DNA of 14,710 bases. Origin: JALRAP01 sp046302815 (GTDB lineage: Bacteria; Bacteroidota; Bacteroidia; AKYH767-A; OLB10). The stretch covers positions 1-14,710 of the forward strand of contig JBKCHO010000013.1 in the NCBI GenBank assembly GCA_046302815.1, in the 5' to 3' direction. The notes under the pieces are model-generated. The model saw nothing but the letters and a program-made list of their open reading frames with translations. It was not told the origin of the DNA and did not search any database. Within the stretch, counting starts at the first letter, position 1. Each line of letters begins with the position of its first letter. Positions 7,254 through 14,710 of this stretch are shown piece by piece. Made by a program: the position numbers and the translations under genes.

Positions 7254-8381
7254 ATGAAAAAAGTCTTTCTAGCGTTATTTGTTTTTTCGTTAGTTCTTTC
7301 TGCTCAAGGGCAGATAACCATAAATTCAGCTTCCATTCCTGTGGCTGGTGATACCTTTCGTTATAGCAATGCCCAAATAACATCCGCAATTGATCCCATA
7401 CCAACGGGAGCCAATTATACATGGGATTTCTCCTTTTTGCAACCAATTTCTCAGGATATTGATACTTTCAGGACGGTAGCATCAACTGGAACCACATATG
7501 CTTTTTATTTTGCGGATTTATCATTCAATGCAAACAGATCCAATCAAGCTAAAAAAGGAAATTTAGGTCTACCCAATGTGCCAATTGGAGGAGGGGTTAC
7601 AGTTAGTGATGTGGTGGCTTTCTACTACAAATCCAATACCCTTTACCAACAAACTGGATACGGAGCCACCATCAATAGCATAGGAGTTCCGGTAGGGTTT
7701 AATAACAAGGATGTTATTTATCGTTTTCCGATGAACTTTGGAGATGTGGATACTTCCGCCTCTGACTTCAATATAAGCATTCCCAACTTAGGTTATTACG
7801 GACATGACCAGGTTAGGGTGACGGAGGTAGATGGATGGGGTACCTTGATAACGCCATTTGGTTCTTTCAATACACTTAGACTCAAATCTTCGATCACTGG
7901 GAACGACACATTGTTCCTAGATACCCTTGGATTTGGATTCCAATTCCCATCTCCACCTACTACTGAGTACAAGTGGTTAGGAACAACAAAATCCATCCCA
8001 TTGTTGCAGATTACAACTACGGGCGGACAGTTTGGTGGAGGCACCCAAAATGTTACTTCCGTAGTGTTTCGAGACAGCCTCAGATCATTTACTTCGTTAG
8101 ATGAGAACTTGACAACCATTGGATCTTTGACCCTTATGCCCAATCCTGTACAGTCGTGGGTCTCCATAAAATTGAATAGTCAAGTTCAAGGCACAGGTTC
8201 AATTCGGATGATTTCCATCGATGGTAAATTCAGCAAGGAAATATGGAATGGCGATCTTTACCACGGAGGCAACATCATTAATTGCGACATAGCGCGTTTC
8301 AATCCAGCACCTGGAGTTTATGTATTGGAAGTATCATCGGCTGGAAGGTTGGCAAGGACCAGGATGATCGTCGTTCGATAA
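7254..8381 (+). CDS. T9SS type A sorting domain-containing secreted protein, function unknown
   Basis: A 375-residue secreted protein. From the ATG at 7254 it begins MKKVFLALFVFSLVLSAQGQ, a clear Sec signal peptide; the upstream ATG at 7233 would add seven residues and lies ahead of the predicted transcription start. Residues 21-285 are Ser/Thr/Gly/Asn-rich, beta-strand-like, and show no motif I recognise. Residues about 290-375 form a type A T9SS C-terminal signal: LTLMPNPVQSWVSIKL (292-307), the PGVYVLEV strand (353-360) and a basic end, RTRMIVVR. It is expected to cross the outer membrane by the type IX system and be released or anchored at the surface. It is divergent from the receptor pair and convergent with the decarboxylase, only 9 bp from that gene's stop. 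The body may be an adhesin or an enzyme; I cannot tell. Confidence 0.88.
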   Translation: MKKVFLALFVFSLVLSAQGQITINSASIPVAGDTFRYSNAQITSAIDPIPTGANYTWDFSFLQPISQDIDTFRTVASTGTTYAFYFADLSFNANRSNQAKKGNLGLPNVPIGGGVTVSDVVAFYYKSNTLYQQTGYGATINSIGVPVGFNNKDVIYRFPMNFGDVDTSASDFNISIPNLGYYGHDQVRVTEVDGWGTLITPFGSFNTLRLKSSITGNDTLFLDTLGFGFQFPSPPTTEYKWLGTTKSIPLLQITTTGGQFGGGTQNVTSVVFRDSLRSFTSLDENLTTIGSLTLMPNPVQSWVSIKLNSQVQGTGSIRMISIDGKFSKEIWNGDLYHGGNIINCDIARFNPAPGVYVLEVSSAGRLARTRMIVVR

Positions 8382-8390
8382 TCCAGAAAA

Positions 8391-9785
8391 TCAGTATCCC
8401 AAAATTTTCATCATCGATTTGGCACTTTGCTCCTTAGCAAAGAGTCGGGTAACGATTTCTCCATTCTCATCGCGGTCAATCAGTACATGCTTGGGAGCGG
8501 GTATCAGGCAATGCTGAATGCCACCATATCCACCCAGCGACTCCTGATAGGCTCCGGTATGGAAAAAACCTATGTAAAGAGGCTCTGATTTGTCTCCTAT
8601 AGGAAGAAAAACCCTGCTTTTCACACTCTCCATGATGTAATAATCGTCGCTATCACATGTTAGTCCTCCCAAGTTTACCCGTTGGTACTCCTTGTCCCAA
8701 TGATTCACACTCAATAGGATGAACTTTTGTTTAATACCCCAGGTATCGGGCAGTGTAGTAATGAAGGAACTATCAATCATGTTCCATGTCTCCTTGTCGT
8801 TTTGCCTTTTCTCCTCCGTTATGTTAAAGAGGATTGCACCGCTTTCTCCAACTGTAAATGACCCAAACTCAGTAAAGAGATTGGGTTCCTTTACTTTTCT
8901 TTGATCACATATAGACTTGATTTGTCTTACAATCTCATCCGCCATGTATTGGTAGTCGAAGTTTGAGCTAAGTGAGGTTCGTATGGGAAACCCTCCTCCG
9001 ATGTCCAGGGAATCCAATTCCGGACATACTTTCTTGAGGTCGCAATACAGGTTGATGCATCGTTCCAACTCAGCCCAGTAATATGCCGTGTCTCTTATTC
9101 CTGTGTTGATGAAAAAGTGCAATAATTTGACCTCCACATTTGAAGTCTTTTTTATCACATTCTTGTAGTAATCCACGATTTCTGTGTGTCTAATACCTAA
9201 TCTGGAAGTATAAAAATCAAAGTTTGGTTCCTCTTCTGCGGCGATTCTCAACCCAATTTTCAATTTCTCCTTTTTGTGTATTTCCTCATAATCATGGATC
9301 TCATTCATATTGTCCAGAATGGGAATCACATTCACGAAACCGTCATTGATCAGGTCACAAATGTTCTTGGTGTATGCTGAACGCTTATATCCATTACACA
9401 ACACATAAACATCCTTGCTAACTTTTCCCCTCTCTTCCAAGTTCCTGATGATAGGTATATCGAATGCAGATGAAGTCTCTAAATGAATGTCATTCTTACA
9501 AGCCTCATCGAGTACAAATGAAAAGTGGGAACTCTTAGTGCAGTAACAGTAAGTATATTTACCTTTGTAATCGGCCTTGGCCATGGCAACATTGAAGAAT
9601 CGCTTGGCTTTTTGGATCTGTTCGCTGATTTTCGGTAAATAACTGATTTTTAGTGGAGTTCCATATTGCTCAATGATATCCATTAATGGGATTCCATTGA
9701 AATGCAGGGAGTTATCAACGACTTCAAAGCCCTCTTGAGGAAAATCGAAAGTCTGTGAAATGAGATCAGCGTAACGGTTTTTCAT
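8391..9785 (-). CDS. Arginine decarboxylase-like type III-fold PLP enzyme
   Basis: A 464-residue PLP decarboxylase of the alanine racemase/ornithine decarboxylase fold; Bacteroidota homologues are annotated as arginine decarboxylase (arginine to agmatine plus CO2). Lys84 in YCTKSSH should bind PLP; GGGFP (263-267) binds the phosphate; CDSDD (Cys377) matches the catalytic cysteine and acid motif; HTGAYQ (409-414) is the C-terminal PLP contact region. The usual EPGR is EFGSF (306-310), and the HxH of related enzymes is LHFFINTG (222-229), which look like subfamily traits. It is much shorter than the roughly 650-residue SpeA of E. coli. The ATG at 9785 is the natural start. It diverges from an arginase-family gene 84 bp away. 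Substrate is inferred from annotation memory and context; other basic amino acids or carboxylated polyamines remain possible. Confidence 0.8.
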   Translation of the reverse strand: MKNRYADLISQTFDFPQEGFEVVDNSLHFNGIPLMDIIEQYGTPLKISYLPKISEQIQKAKRFFNVAMAKADYKGKYTYCYCTKSSHFSFVLDEACKNDIHLETSSAFDIPIIRNLEERGKVSKDVYVLCNGYKRSAYTKNICDLINDGFVNVIPILDNMNEIHDYEEIHKKEKLKIGLRIAAEEEPNFDFYTSRLGIRHTEIVDYYKNVIKKTSNVEVKLLHFFINTGIRDTAYYWAELERCINLYCDLKKVCPELDSLDIGGGFPIRTSLSSNFDYQYMADEIVRQIKSICDQRKVKEPNLFTEFGSFTVGESGAILFNITEEKRQNDKETWNMIDSSFITTLPDTWGIKQKFILLSVNHWDKEYQRVNLGGLTCDSDDYYIMESVKSRVFLPIGDKSEPLYIGFFHTGAYQESLGGYGGIQHCLIPAPKHVLIDRDENGEIVTRLFAKEQSAKSMMKILGY

Positions 9786-9869
9786 TAAAGTAAGTGAGTT
9801 GGATTGTAAATTTAGTGATAAAGTAAATAACTCGGATATAAAATTTTAAAGCCTCAATCAACATTCAAT
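9786..9869. promoter_or_regulatory. Divergent promoter region of the decarboxylase and arginase genes
   Basis: This 84-bp AT-rich spacer must hold the start signals of both arginine genes. The palindrome TAAATTTA (9807-9814) is one base from TAnnTTTG on either strand, but no TTG sits at the right distance. A second palindrome, TAAAATTTTA, lies at 9839-9848. Either could be a promoter part or a regulator site; I cannot assign them. No arginine-repressor-like box was recognised. Confidence 0.35.
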
Positions 9870-10817
9870 ATGATTAAAAATGTAAAATTCATCGAGGTGA
9901 AATCCGAAATAGGGGCAGGAACTAGAGGTGCAAGTTTGGGCGTAGATGCCATTAAAATTGCTGCTTTGGATTACGGAAGTTCCCTTTTTAATAAGTTCGA
10001 TTCAATAGAGATAAAGACAGAAAACCAACTGCTTTTTGCAAATCCTGGTACGCCCTATGCAAAACGACTCAAGGGTATCATCAGTACTTGTGAGAGAATT
10101 TCTAACGAGGTTGCATCTACTTTGAAGTCGAAATCCTTTCCAATAGTGTTGGCAGGCGATCACAGTACATCCACCGGAACCATAGCGGGTATTAGACAGG
10201 CATTCCCAAAACACAAACTCGGGGTCATTTGGATTGATGCCCATGCCGACTTGCATTCGCCTTACACAACACCTACAGGTAATGTGCATGGTATGCCCTT
10301 GGCTGCATCCATTGGTGAAGACAATACCCAGTCTAGGATTAACAAACCGGACAAGGAAACCATCGATTTATGGAACAAATTCAAAAAGATTGGTGGCATT
10401 ACTCCGAAGATCGGATACAAAGATTTGGTATACATTGCGATGAGGGATGTCGAACCAGAGGAGTCCTATTTGCTCAAAAAACATAAGGTGCGGATTTTTA
10501 CGACAAATGATGTGAAAAGAAATGGAGTAGAGAAGATTTCTAGAGATGCACTAGCCCACTTGTCGCATTGTAACCTCATATATGTCTCATTCGATGTCGA
10601 CAGCATGGATTCTTCCATCTCCAAAGGAACTGGAACACCTGTAAGAAATGGTATCACCGAAAAGGAAGCGGGTAGCTTATGTGTACGATTGATTCAAAAT
10701 GAAAAGGTCTGTTGTTTTGAAATAGCCGAAGTGAATCCAACTCTTGATAAGGAAAACCTGATGGCAGAGAATACTTTCGAGATTCTTCAGCGAGTTGTAA
10801 GCCAATTGACCACTTGA
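9870..10817 (+). CDS. Arginase-family ureohydrolase (putative arginase)
   Basis: A 315-residue binuclear manganese ureohydrolase, expected to split arginine into ornithine and urea. Metal ligands are all present: His98 (AGDHS), Asp123, His125 and Asp127 (DAHAD), Asp242 and Asp244 (SFDVDSMD). The catalytic-loop His140 is in TPTGNVHGMPLA, and Glu287 is in EVNP. The loop from DAHAD to NVHGMP is arginase-like rather than agmatinase-like. Compared with human arginase I, three positions that contact the amino acid part of the substrate differ: Asn130 is His129, Ser137 is Thr136, Asp183 is Glu195. From memory these may be standard for a Bacteroidota subfamily. It lies beside an arginine decarboxylase-like gene and 12 bp before argS, likely the first gene of that transcript. 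Agmatinase or another guanidino substrate is an alternative. Confidence 0.85.
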   Translation: MIKNVKFIEVKSEIGAGTRGASLGVDAIKIAALDYGSSLFNKFDSIEIKTENQLLFANPGTPYAKRLKGIISTCERISNEVASTLKSKSFPIVLAGDHSTSTGTIAGIRQAFPKHKLGVIWIDAHADLHSPYTTPTGNVHGMPLAASIGEDNTQSRINKPDKETIDLWNKFKKIGGITPKIGYKDLVYIAMRDVEPEESYLLKKHKVRIFTTNDVKRNGVEKISRDALAHLSHCNLIYVSFDVDSMDSSISKGTGTPVRNGITEKEAGSLCVRLIQNEKVCCFEIAEVNPTLDKENLMAENTFEILQRVVSQLTT

Positions 10818-10829
10818 TTCTATCGACCA

Positions 10830-12620
10830 ATGATTTTTGAGATTAAACTTTCGGTATTGGTTGCTGATTCATTCCAAAAAGCTTTTGGCAAGGAACTGGA
10901 TAAAAAAGCAATAGTTTTCCAAGCAACACGAAAAGAATTCAAAGGTGATGCAACATTGGTTGTTTTCAACCTAGCGAAAATAGCCGGTAAAAACCCTGAA
11001 GATACAGGAAACATATTAGGGTCGCAGATGGTAGCAGATTCCGACCTGATTTCGAATTTCAATGTTGTCAAGGGCTTTCTGAATCTTGAGATTAATGATG
11101 CACATTGGATAAATTCCTACAACCAAATTCGGGATATGCATCAACCGCTGCCGAGCAACAATAATCACATTTTGGTTGAATACTCCTCTCCCAATACAAA
11201 CAAGCCACTACACCTTGGGCACATCAGAAATAATCTGCTTGGATTCTCGGTAGGCGAAATCCTGAAATACGCAGGAAATAAAGTTACCAAGGTCAACATC
11301 ATCAATGATCGTGGAATTCACATATGCAAATCCATGTTAGCGTGGAAAATCGCCGGGAAAGGGGAAACACCCCAATCCACTGGAATGAAGGGCGATCATT
11401 TGGTTGGTAAATATTATGTCGAATTCGACCGGATGTTTAAAGCAGAGGTAGATGCAATGGTGGCTCAGGGTTTGGATAAAGAACAGGCTGAAAAGAATGC
11501 ACCATTGATACAGCAGGCCAGGCAAATGCTCCAACAATGGGAGGCGAATGATCCCGAGACCATTTCTCTTTGGAAAACCATGAATGGGTGGGTGTATGAG
11601 GGATTTGATGTTACTTATAGCCGTTTAGGAGTCAATTTTGACAAGATTTATTACGAATCCGACACTTATATTCTAGGGAAAGCCATCATTGAAGATGGTT
11701 TAAGGCGAGGGGTTTTATACCAACGAGAAGACGGTTCCGTTTGGATTGACCTGAGGCCGGATGGTTTGGATGAAAAACTTTTACTGCGCTCAGACGGCAC
11801 ATCAGTGTATATGACTCAAGACATCGGTACGGCCATCAAGAGATACGAGGATTTCGGTTTTGATAGTATGGTTTATGTAGTAGGCAATGAACAAGATTAT
11901 CATTTCAGGGTGCTCTTTCTAGTTCTGTCCAAGCTTGGTTATGGATGGGCGCAAAAGCTTTATCACCTTTCCTATAACATGGTTGACTTGCCATCAGGAA
12001 AGATGAAGTCGAGGGAAGGAACGGTTGTTGATGCCGATGATCTGATGGATGAGATGGCTGCTGAAGCTGAGAAAATCACCAGAGAACTTGGGAAATTGGA
12101 GGATCCGGACTCAGATGAGTCCAAAAACCTTTATGAATCCATCGGAATGGGAGCACTCAAATATTTTTTATTAAAGGTTGATCCCGAAAAAAGAATGCTT
12201 TTCAATCCGAATGAATCTATTGATTTCAACGGCAACACAGGTCCTTTTATTCAATACACCCATGCCCGTATCAAATCAGTTTTGCGAAAAGCTTCCACGG
12301 TTTCCGAATTGACTGATTACAGTAATATTAAATTGGATAGCCATTTCGCAATAAATGACAAGGAAAGGCAATTAATTAAATTGCTCCTGGAATTCGATGG
12401 AATTGTATATGAGGCATCTCAAAAGCTTTCTCCTGCAGTAATTGCCAATTTTGTTTACGAAGTGGCCAAATCATATAATCAGTTTTACCACGATAATGCA
12501 ATCGTTGATATGGAGGATCTTGCAACGAGTCGCTTTCGTTTGAAACTTTCAAATGATATCGCTGGTGTCATTTCAATTGGTCTAGGACTTTTGGGTATTC
12601 AATCGCCAGAAAAAATGTGA
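10830..12620 (+). CDS. argS: Arginyl-tRNA synthetase
   Basis: A 596-residue class I synthetase that attaches arginine to tRNA(Arg) in the cytoplasm, of normal length for the family. The N-terminal Add-1 domain covers about 1-110. The catalytic Rossmann core has the VEYSSPNTNKPLHLGHIRN block (116-134) with HLGH (128-131) as the HIGH motif, and GKMKSREGTVV (390-400) as the degenerate KMSKS loop typical of this enzyme. The helical DALR anticodon-binding domain runs from about 470 to the end and closes with LGLLGIQSPEKM. The ATG at 10830 is 12 bp after the arginase-family stop, so the two are probably one transcript. The TGA stop shares its A with the ATG of the next gene. No inserted or missing domain was seen. 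Confidence 0.97.
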   Translation: MIFEIKLSVLVADSFQKAFGKELDKKAIVFQATRKEFKGDATLVVFNLAKIAGKNPEDTGNILGSQMVADSDLISNFNVVKGFLNLEINDAHWINSYNQIRDMHQPLPSNNNHILVEYSSPNTNKPLHLGHIRNNLLGFSVGEILKYAGNKVTKVNIINDRGIHICKSMLAWKIAGKGETPQSTGMKGDHLVGKYYVEFDRMFKAEVDAMVAQGLDKEQAEKNAPLIQQARQMLQQWEANDPETISLWKTMNGWVYEGFDVTYSRLGVNFDKIYYESDTYILGKAIIEDGLRRGVLYQREDGSVWIDLRPDGLDEKLLLRSDGTSVYMTQDIGTAIKRYEDFGFDSMVYVVGNEQDYHFRVLFLVLSKLGYGWAQKLYHLSYNMVDLPSGKMKSREGTVVDADDLMDEMAAEAEKITRELGKLEDPDSDESKNLYESIGMGALKYFLLKVDPEKRMLFNPNESIDFNGNTGPFIQYTHARIKSVLRKASTVSELTDYSNIKLDSHFAINDKERQLIKLLLEFDGIVYEASQKLSPAVIANFVYEVAKSYNQFYHDNAIVDMEDLATSRFRLKLSNDIAGVISIGLGLLGIQSPEKM

Positions 12621-13252
12621 TGGTATCAGTAGACAGATTATTGGTTTTTTGTTTGGCATTGGGTGTCCCTTTCAGCAGTTTGGTCTCAATGAAGGAAGTG
12701 TCATCCAAGGATGTTACTACAACTTGCGTTGCATCAATTGCAAAGTATGATTTAAATCTTCGTACGGGAGATCTTGTTTTTAGAAATGGTAAAGGTTTGG
12801 TTAGTTCCTTTTTCAGGAATACATCTCAAACAGAACGCAAGTACTCTCATGTGGGAGTGCTTGTCAAGTCTAATGGAAAATCTTGGGTTTATCATATGAT
12901 AGAAGATCCGAATGGGAAAAATGATTTCAAGATAGAAACTTTAGAATCTTTTTGTTCAAATCAATATAATCATGGTTTTGCAGCTTACCGATATCCACTG
13001 AGTGCTCAGCAACTGAAAAGATTCCATTTCAAATTGAATTTCTGGAGAAACATCAATCCTGAATTCGACTCCGATTTTGACCTGAATTCTGACAACGCAC
13101 TTTACTGCACTGAATTCATACAAAAGACGCTTCTTGAGCCTAACGGTATTTCATCCTTTAAAAGTTCTCATCAAAACCAAGATTATATTGGTTTGGATGA
13201 CTTATACATCAACAATCAAGCTACCCTGATCTGTCAAATCGATTATCCATGA
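12620..13252 (+). CDS. YiiX/YebB-like permuted papain-fold protein (NlpC/P60 superfamily)
   Basis: A 210-residue protein with a hydrophobic N-terminus (LLVFCLALGVPFSSLV, 6-22), probably a signal peptide or anchor, followed by a circularly permuted papain-like domain. The YiiX-type motifs are GDLVF (50-54), SHVGV with catalytic-type His77 (76-80), and YCTEF with nucleophile-type Cys163 (162-166), preceded by FDSDFDLNSD. Known relatives are predicted cysteine hydrolases or amidases acting on peptidoglycan or lipid-linked amides; substrate here is unknown. The ATG at 12620 overlaps the argS stop (TGATG); a GTG at 12617 would add one residue. The gene overlaps the following lipoprotein gene by four bases (ATGA), so translation of all three is likely coupled. 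The domain assignment is good, while the reaction is inferred. Confidence 0.82.
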   Translation: MVSVDRLLVFCLALGVPFSSLVSMKEVSSKDVTTTCVASIAKYDLNLRTGDLVFRNGKGLVSSFFRNTSQTERKYSHVGVLVKSNGKSWVYHMIEDPNGKNDFKIETLESFCSNQYNHGFAAYRYPLSAQQLKRFHFKLNFWRNINPEFDSDFDLNSDNALYCTEFIQKTLLEPNGISSFKSSHQNQDYIGLDDLYINNQATLICQIDYP

Positions 13253-13746
13253 GAAAAAGTAGTTCTATTCATATTGCAATAATCACCCTTGTATTAACCT
13301 CTATATATTCATGTGGATTTTGGTCAAAGAATCCATCTGAGGTGCTTATGGATTTTATGAAGGCTTTGGAAGATAAAAGATTTGATGATGCTAGGGAGAT
13401 ATCGACTCCTGAAACCGTTAAGTTGGTAAATCTGTGGGAAAGTATTTCCAAGCTCTCCAACGATTCCATGCCTATGGGTGGAAGTCAAATCGAAATTATT
13501 GACGAAAAAATTGAAGGAGATACAGCTACAGTTCAGTTTGTAGTTGAAGGGAATGATTTTCCTTCAACTATTAAACTGGTGAAATCAAATGGCAGCTGGT
13601 TGGTTCATTTTACCAAGCAGGATGCCGCGATGAAGGATTCTGGATTTCAGGAAGAGGAAGAGGAGGGCTTTTACGAGGATGATAATTACATGGATTTGTC
13701 TGAAGACTCTTTAATGGATTTGGACTCAACCGCTAACTTTGAATAA
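13249..13746 (+). CDS. Small lipoprotein with DUF4878-like domain and acidic tail
   Basis: A 165-residue predicted lipoprotein. The start MRKSSSIHIAIITLVLTSIYSC gives a basic n-region, a hydrophobic core and a lipobox (IYSC, lipidated Cys22). The mature part begins GFWSKNPSEVLMDFMKALEDKRFDDAREIS, a pattern close to DUF4878-type domains of the NTF2/SnoaL-like fold, with strands (IEIIDEKIEGDTATVQFVVEG, then TIKLVKSNGSWLVHF) continuing to about 120. Residues 134-165 are a strikingly acidic tail starting with six acidic residues within seven positions. There is no acidic run right after the Cys, so the surface-export signal seen in some Bacteroidota lipoproteins is absent and a periplasmic location is more likely. 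The ATG overlaps the stop of the YiiX-like gene by four bases. No enzymatic function is suggested. Confidence 0.78.
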   Translation: MRKSSSIHIAIITLVLTSIYSCGFWSKNPSEVLMDFMKALEDKRFDDAREISTPETVKLVNLWESISKLSNDSMPMGGSQIEIIDEKIEGDTATVQFVVEGNDFPSTIKLVKSNGSWLVHFTKQDAAMKDSGFQEEEEEGFYEDDNYMDLSEDSLMDLDSTANFE

Positions 13747-13771
13747 GTTTTAAGTAAAATATTTTAAAAAA

Positions 13772-14710
13772 ATGTTTGAGAATTTAAGTGACAAACTAGA
13801 CAGGGCCTTTAAGGTATTAAAGGGTCAAGGAAAAATTACCGAAATCAATGTAGCCGAAACCATGAAAGAGGTTCGGAAAGCATTGTTGGAGGCGGATGTC
13901 AATTACAAGGTTGCCAAGACATTTACCGATACCGTTAAAGAAAAAGCCCTCGGTCAAAATGTATTGATTTCAGTTTCACCAAGTCAGCTGATGGTGAAAA
14001 TTGTACATCAGGAATTGGCTGAGTTGATGGGTGGAAGCATGACCGAGCTTAACCTTAAAGGTAGCCCTGCAATCATCTTAATGTCTGGCCTTCAGGGTTC
14101 GGGTAAAACAACGCTCTCTGGAAAACTCGCCAATTTTGTCAAATCTAAAAAAGGTAAGAATCCGCTGTTGGTTGCTTGCGATGTGTATAGACCTGCTGCA
14201 GCTGACCAGCTCAAGGTATTGGGAGAGCAAATCGGAGTAACTGTATATGCCGAACCCGGCAATACTGATCCAATACAGATTTCGAAAAATGCGATTGCCC
14301 TTGCCTCAAGAGAGGGATACAGTCCAGTAATCATCGATACGGCTGGTCGATTAGCTGTCGATGAAGCCATGATGGCGGAAATTGAATCCATTAAGCGTGC
14401 TGTTAATCCTACTGAAACTCTTTTTGTAGTGGATGCCATGACGGGCCAGGACGCTGTCAATACCGCTAAGGCCTTTAACGATAGGATAGATTTCAATGGT
14501 GTTGTATTGACCAAACTAGACGGTGATACTAGGGGTGGTGCTGCTCTTTCAATTCGTTCAGTAGTAGACAAGCCCATCAAGTTTGTTGGTACTGGTGAAA
14601 AGATGGATGCCATCGATGTTTTCTATCCGGAAAGGATGGCCGATAGAATCTTAGGGATGGGGGATATCGTCTCTCTCGTTGAAAAGGCTCAAGAGCAATT
14701 TGATGAAAAG
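13772..14710 (+). CDS. ffh: Signal recognition particle protein Ffh (54 homologue), C-terminus beyond window
   Basis: The GTPase of the signal recognition particle, which with 4.5S RNA brings ribosomes making membrane proteins to FtsY. The first 313 codons are present; the gene runs off the right edge. The N domain spans about 1-95. The G domain has the P-loop GLQGSGKTT (106-114), DVYRPAA (137-143), DTAGRL (189-194), TKLDGD (247-252) and RGGAA (254-258), all intact. The methionine-rich M domain that binds RNA and signal sequences lies outside. The ATG at 13772 follows an A-rich leader (TTTTAAAAAA), the usual Bacteroidota form without a Shine-Dalgarno site. The 25-bp gap from the lipoprotein gene could allow read-through transcription; no promoter or terminator stands out there. 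Confidence 0.97.
   Translation, partial: MFENLSDKLDRAFKVLKGQGKITEINVAETMKEVRKALLEADVNYKVAKTFTDTVKEKALGQNVLISVSPSQLMVKIVHQELAELMGGSMTELNLKGSPAIILMSGLQGSGKTTLSGKLANFVKSKKGKNPLLVACDVYRPAAADQLKVLGEQIGVTVYAEPGNTDPIQISKNAIALASREGYSPVIIDTAGRLAVDEAMMAEIESIKRAVNPTETLFVVDAMTGQDAVNTAKAFNDRIDFNGVVLTKLDGDTRGGAALSIRSVVDKPIKFVGTGEKMDAIDVFYPERMADRILGMGDIVSLVEKAQEQFDEK

Noticed and set aside
7796..8167. A minus-strand open frame of 123 codons
   Set aside because: It is antisense to the T9SS-sorted protein, whose signal peptide and sorting domain are convincing.
8370..8410. Possible bidirectional terminator between the convergent T9SS and decarboxylase genes
   Set aside because: Only nine bases separate the stops and I could not find a GC-rich stem followed by a T run on either strand.
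13747..13771. Promoter for ffh in the AT-rich gap (AAAATATTTT)
   Set aside because: The gap is AT-rich but lacks TAnnTTTG and a spaced TTG; ffh may be read from upstream.
14092..14613. A 173-codon open frame on the minus strand
   Set aside because: It lies wholly antisense to ffh, whose GTPase motifs are intact on the plus strand; its sequence shows no recognisable protein features.

Overview
The window looks like chromosomal DNA of a member of the Bacteroidota. The evidence is a TonB-dependent receptor with an N-terminal carboxypeptidase-like regulatory domain, a secreted protein with a type A type IX secretion (T9SS) sorting domain, A-rich translation leaders without clear Shine-Dalgarno sequences, and several matches to the Bacteroidota promoter form TTG-N17-23-TAnnTTTG. 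The DNA is moderately AT-rich throughout and codon use looks uniform. I see no mobile element, tRNA, rRNA, CRISPR array or phage gene. Family or genus cannot be settled from this stretch.

Layout, left half. On the minus strand, reading right to left, a membrane fatty acid desaturase (1900-794), a DedA-family membrane protein (778-137) and the first 33 codons of a secreted protein (98 to the window edge) lie head to tail with short gaps. Divergent from them is a di-heme cytochrome c peroxidase lipoprotein (2116-3156), followed by a YhhN/lysoplasmalogenase-like membrane protein (3204-3914) with its own predicted promoter. The stop codon of the YhhN gene interlocks with that of a convergent minus-strand pair: a small secreted carboxypeptidase-regulatory-domain protein and the 842-residue TonB-dependent receptor just downstream of it. 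A T9SS-sorted protein of unknown function (7254-8381) diverges from that pair.

Layout, right half. A type III-fold PLP decarboxylase annotated in this phylum as arginine decarboxylase (9785-8391) is divergent from a plus-strand series: arginase-family ureohydrolase, arginyl-tRNA synthetase (argS), a YiiX/NlpC-P60-type predicted cysteine hydrolase, a small lipoprotein with an acidic tail, and the signal recognition particle GTPase ffh, which runs off the window. The first four are separated by 12 bp or overlap by 1 and 4 bp, so they are probably one transcription unit. Three neighbouring genes thus use arginine: decarboxylation, hydrolysis to ornithine and urea, and tRNA charging.

Nothing here amounts to a clearly new biological system; most genes are core metabolism or envelope functions. 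The points most worth a second look are the arginine cluster and the substituted substrate-pocket positions of its ureohydrolase, the translational coupling of argS to a predicted peptidase and a lipoprotein, the possible surface-export signal on the peroxidase, and promoter boxes that rule out or question several upstream TTG starts.
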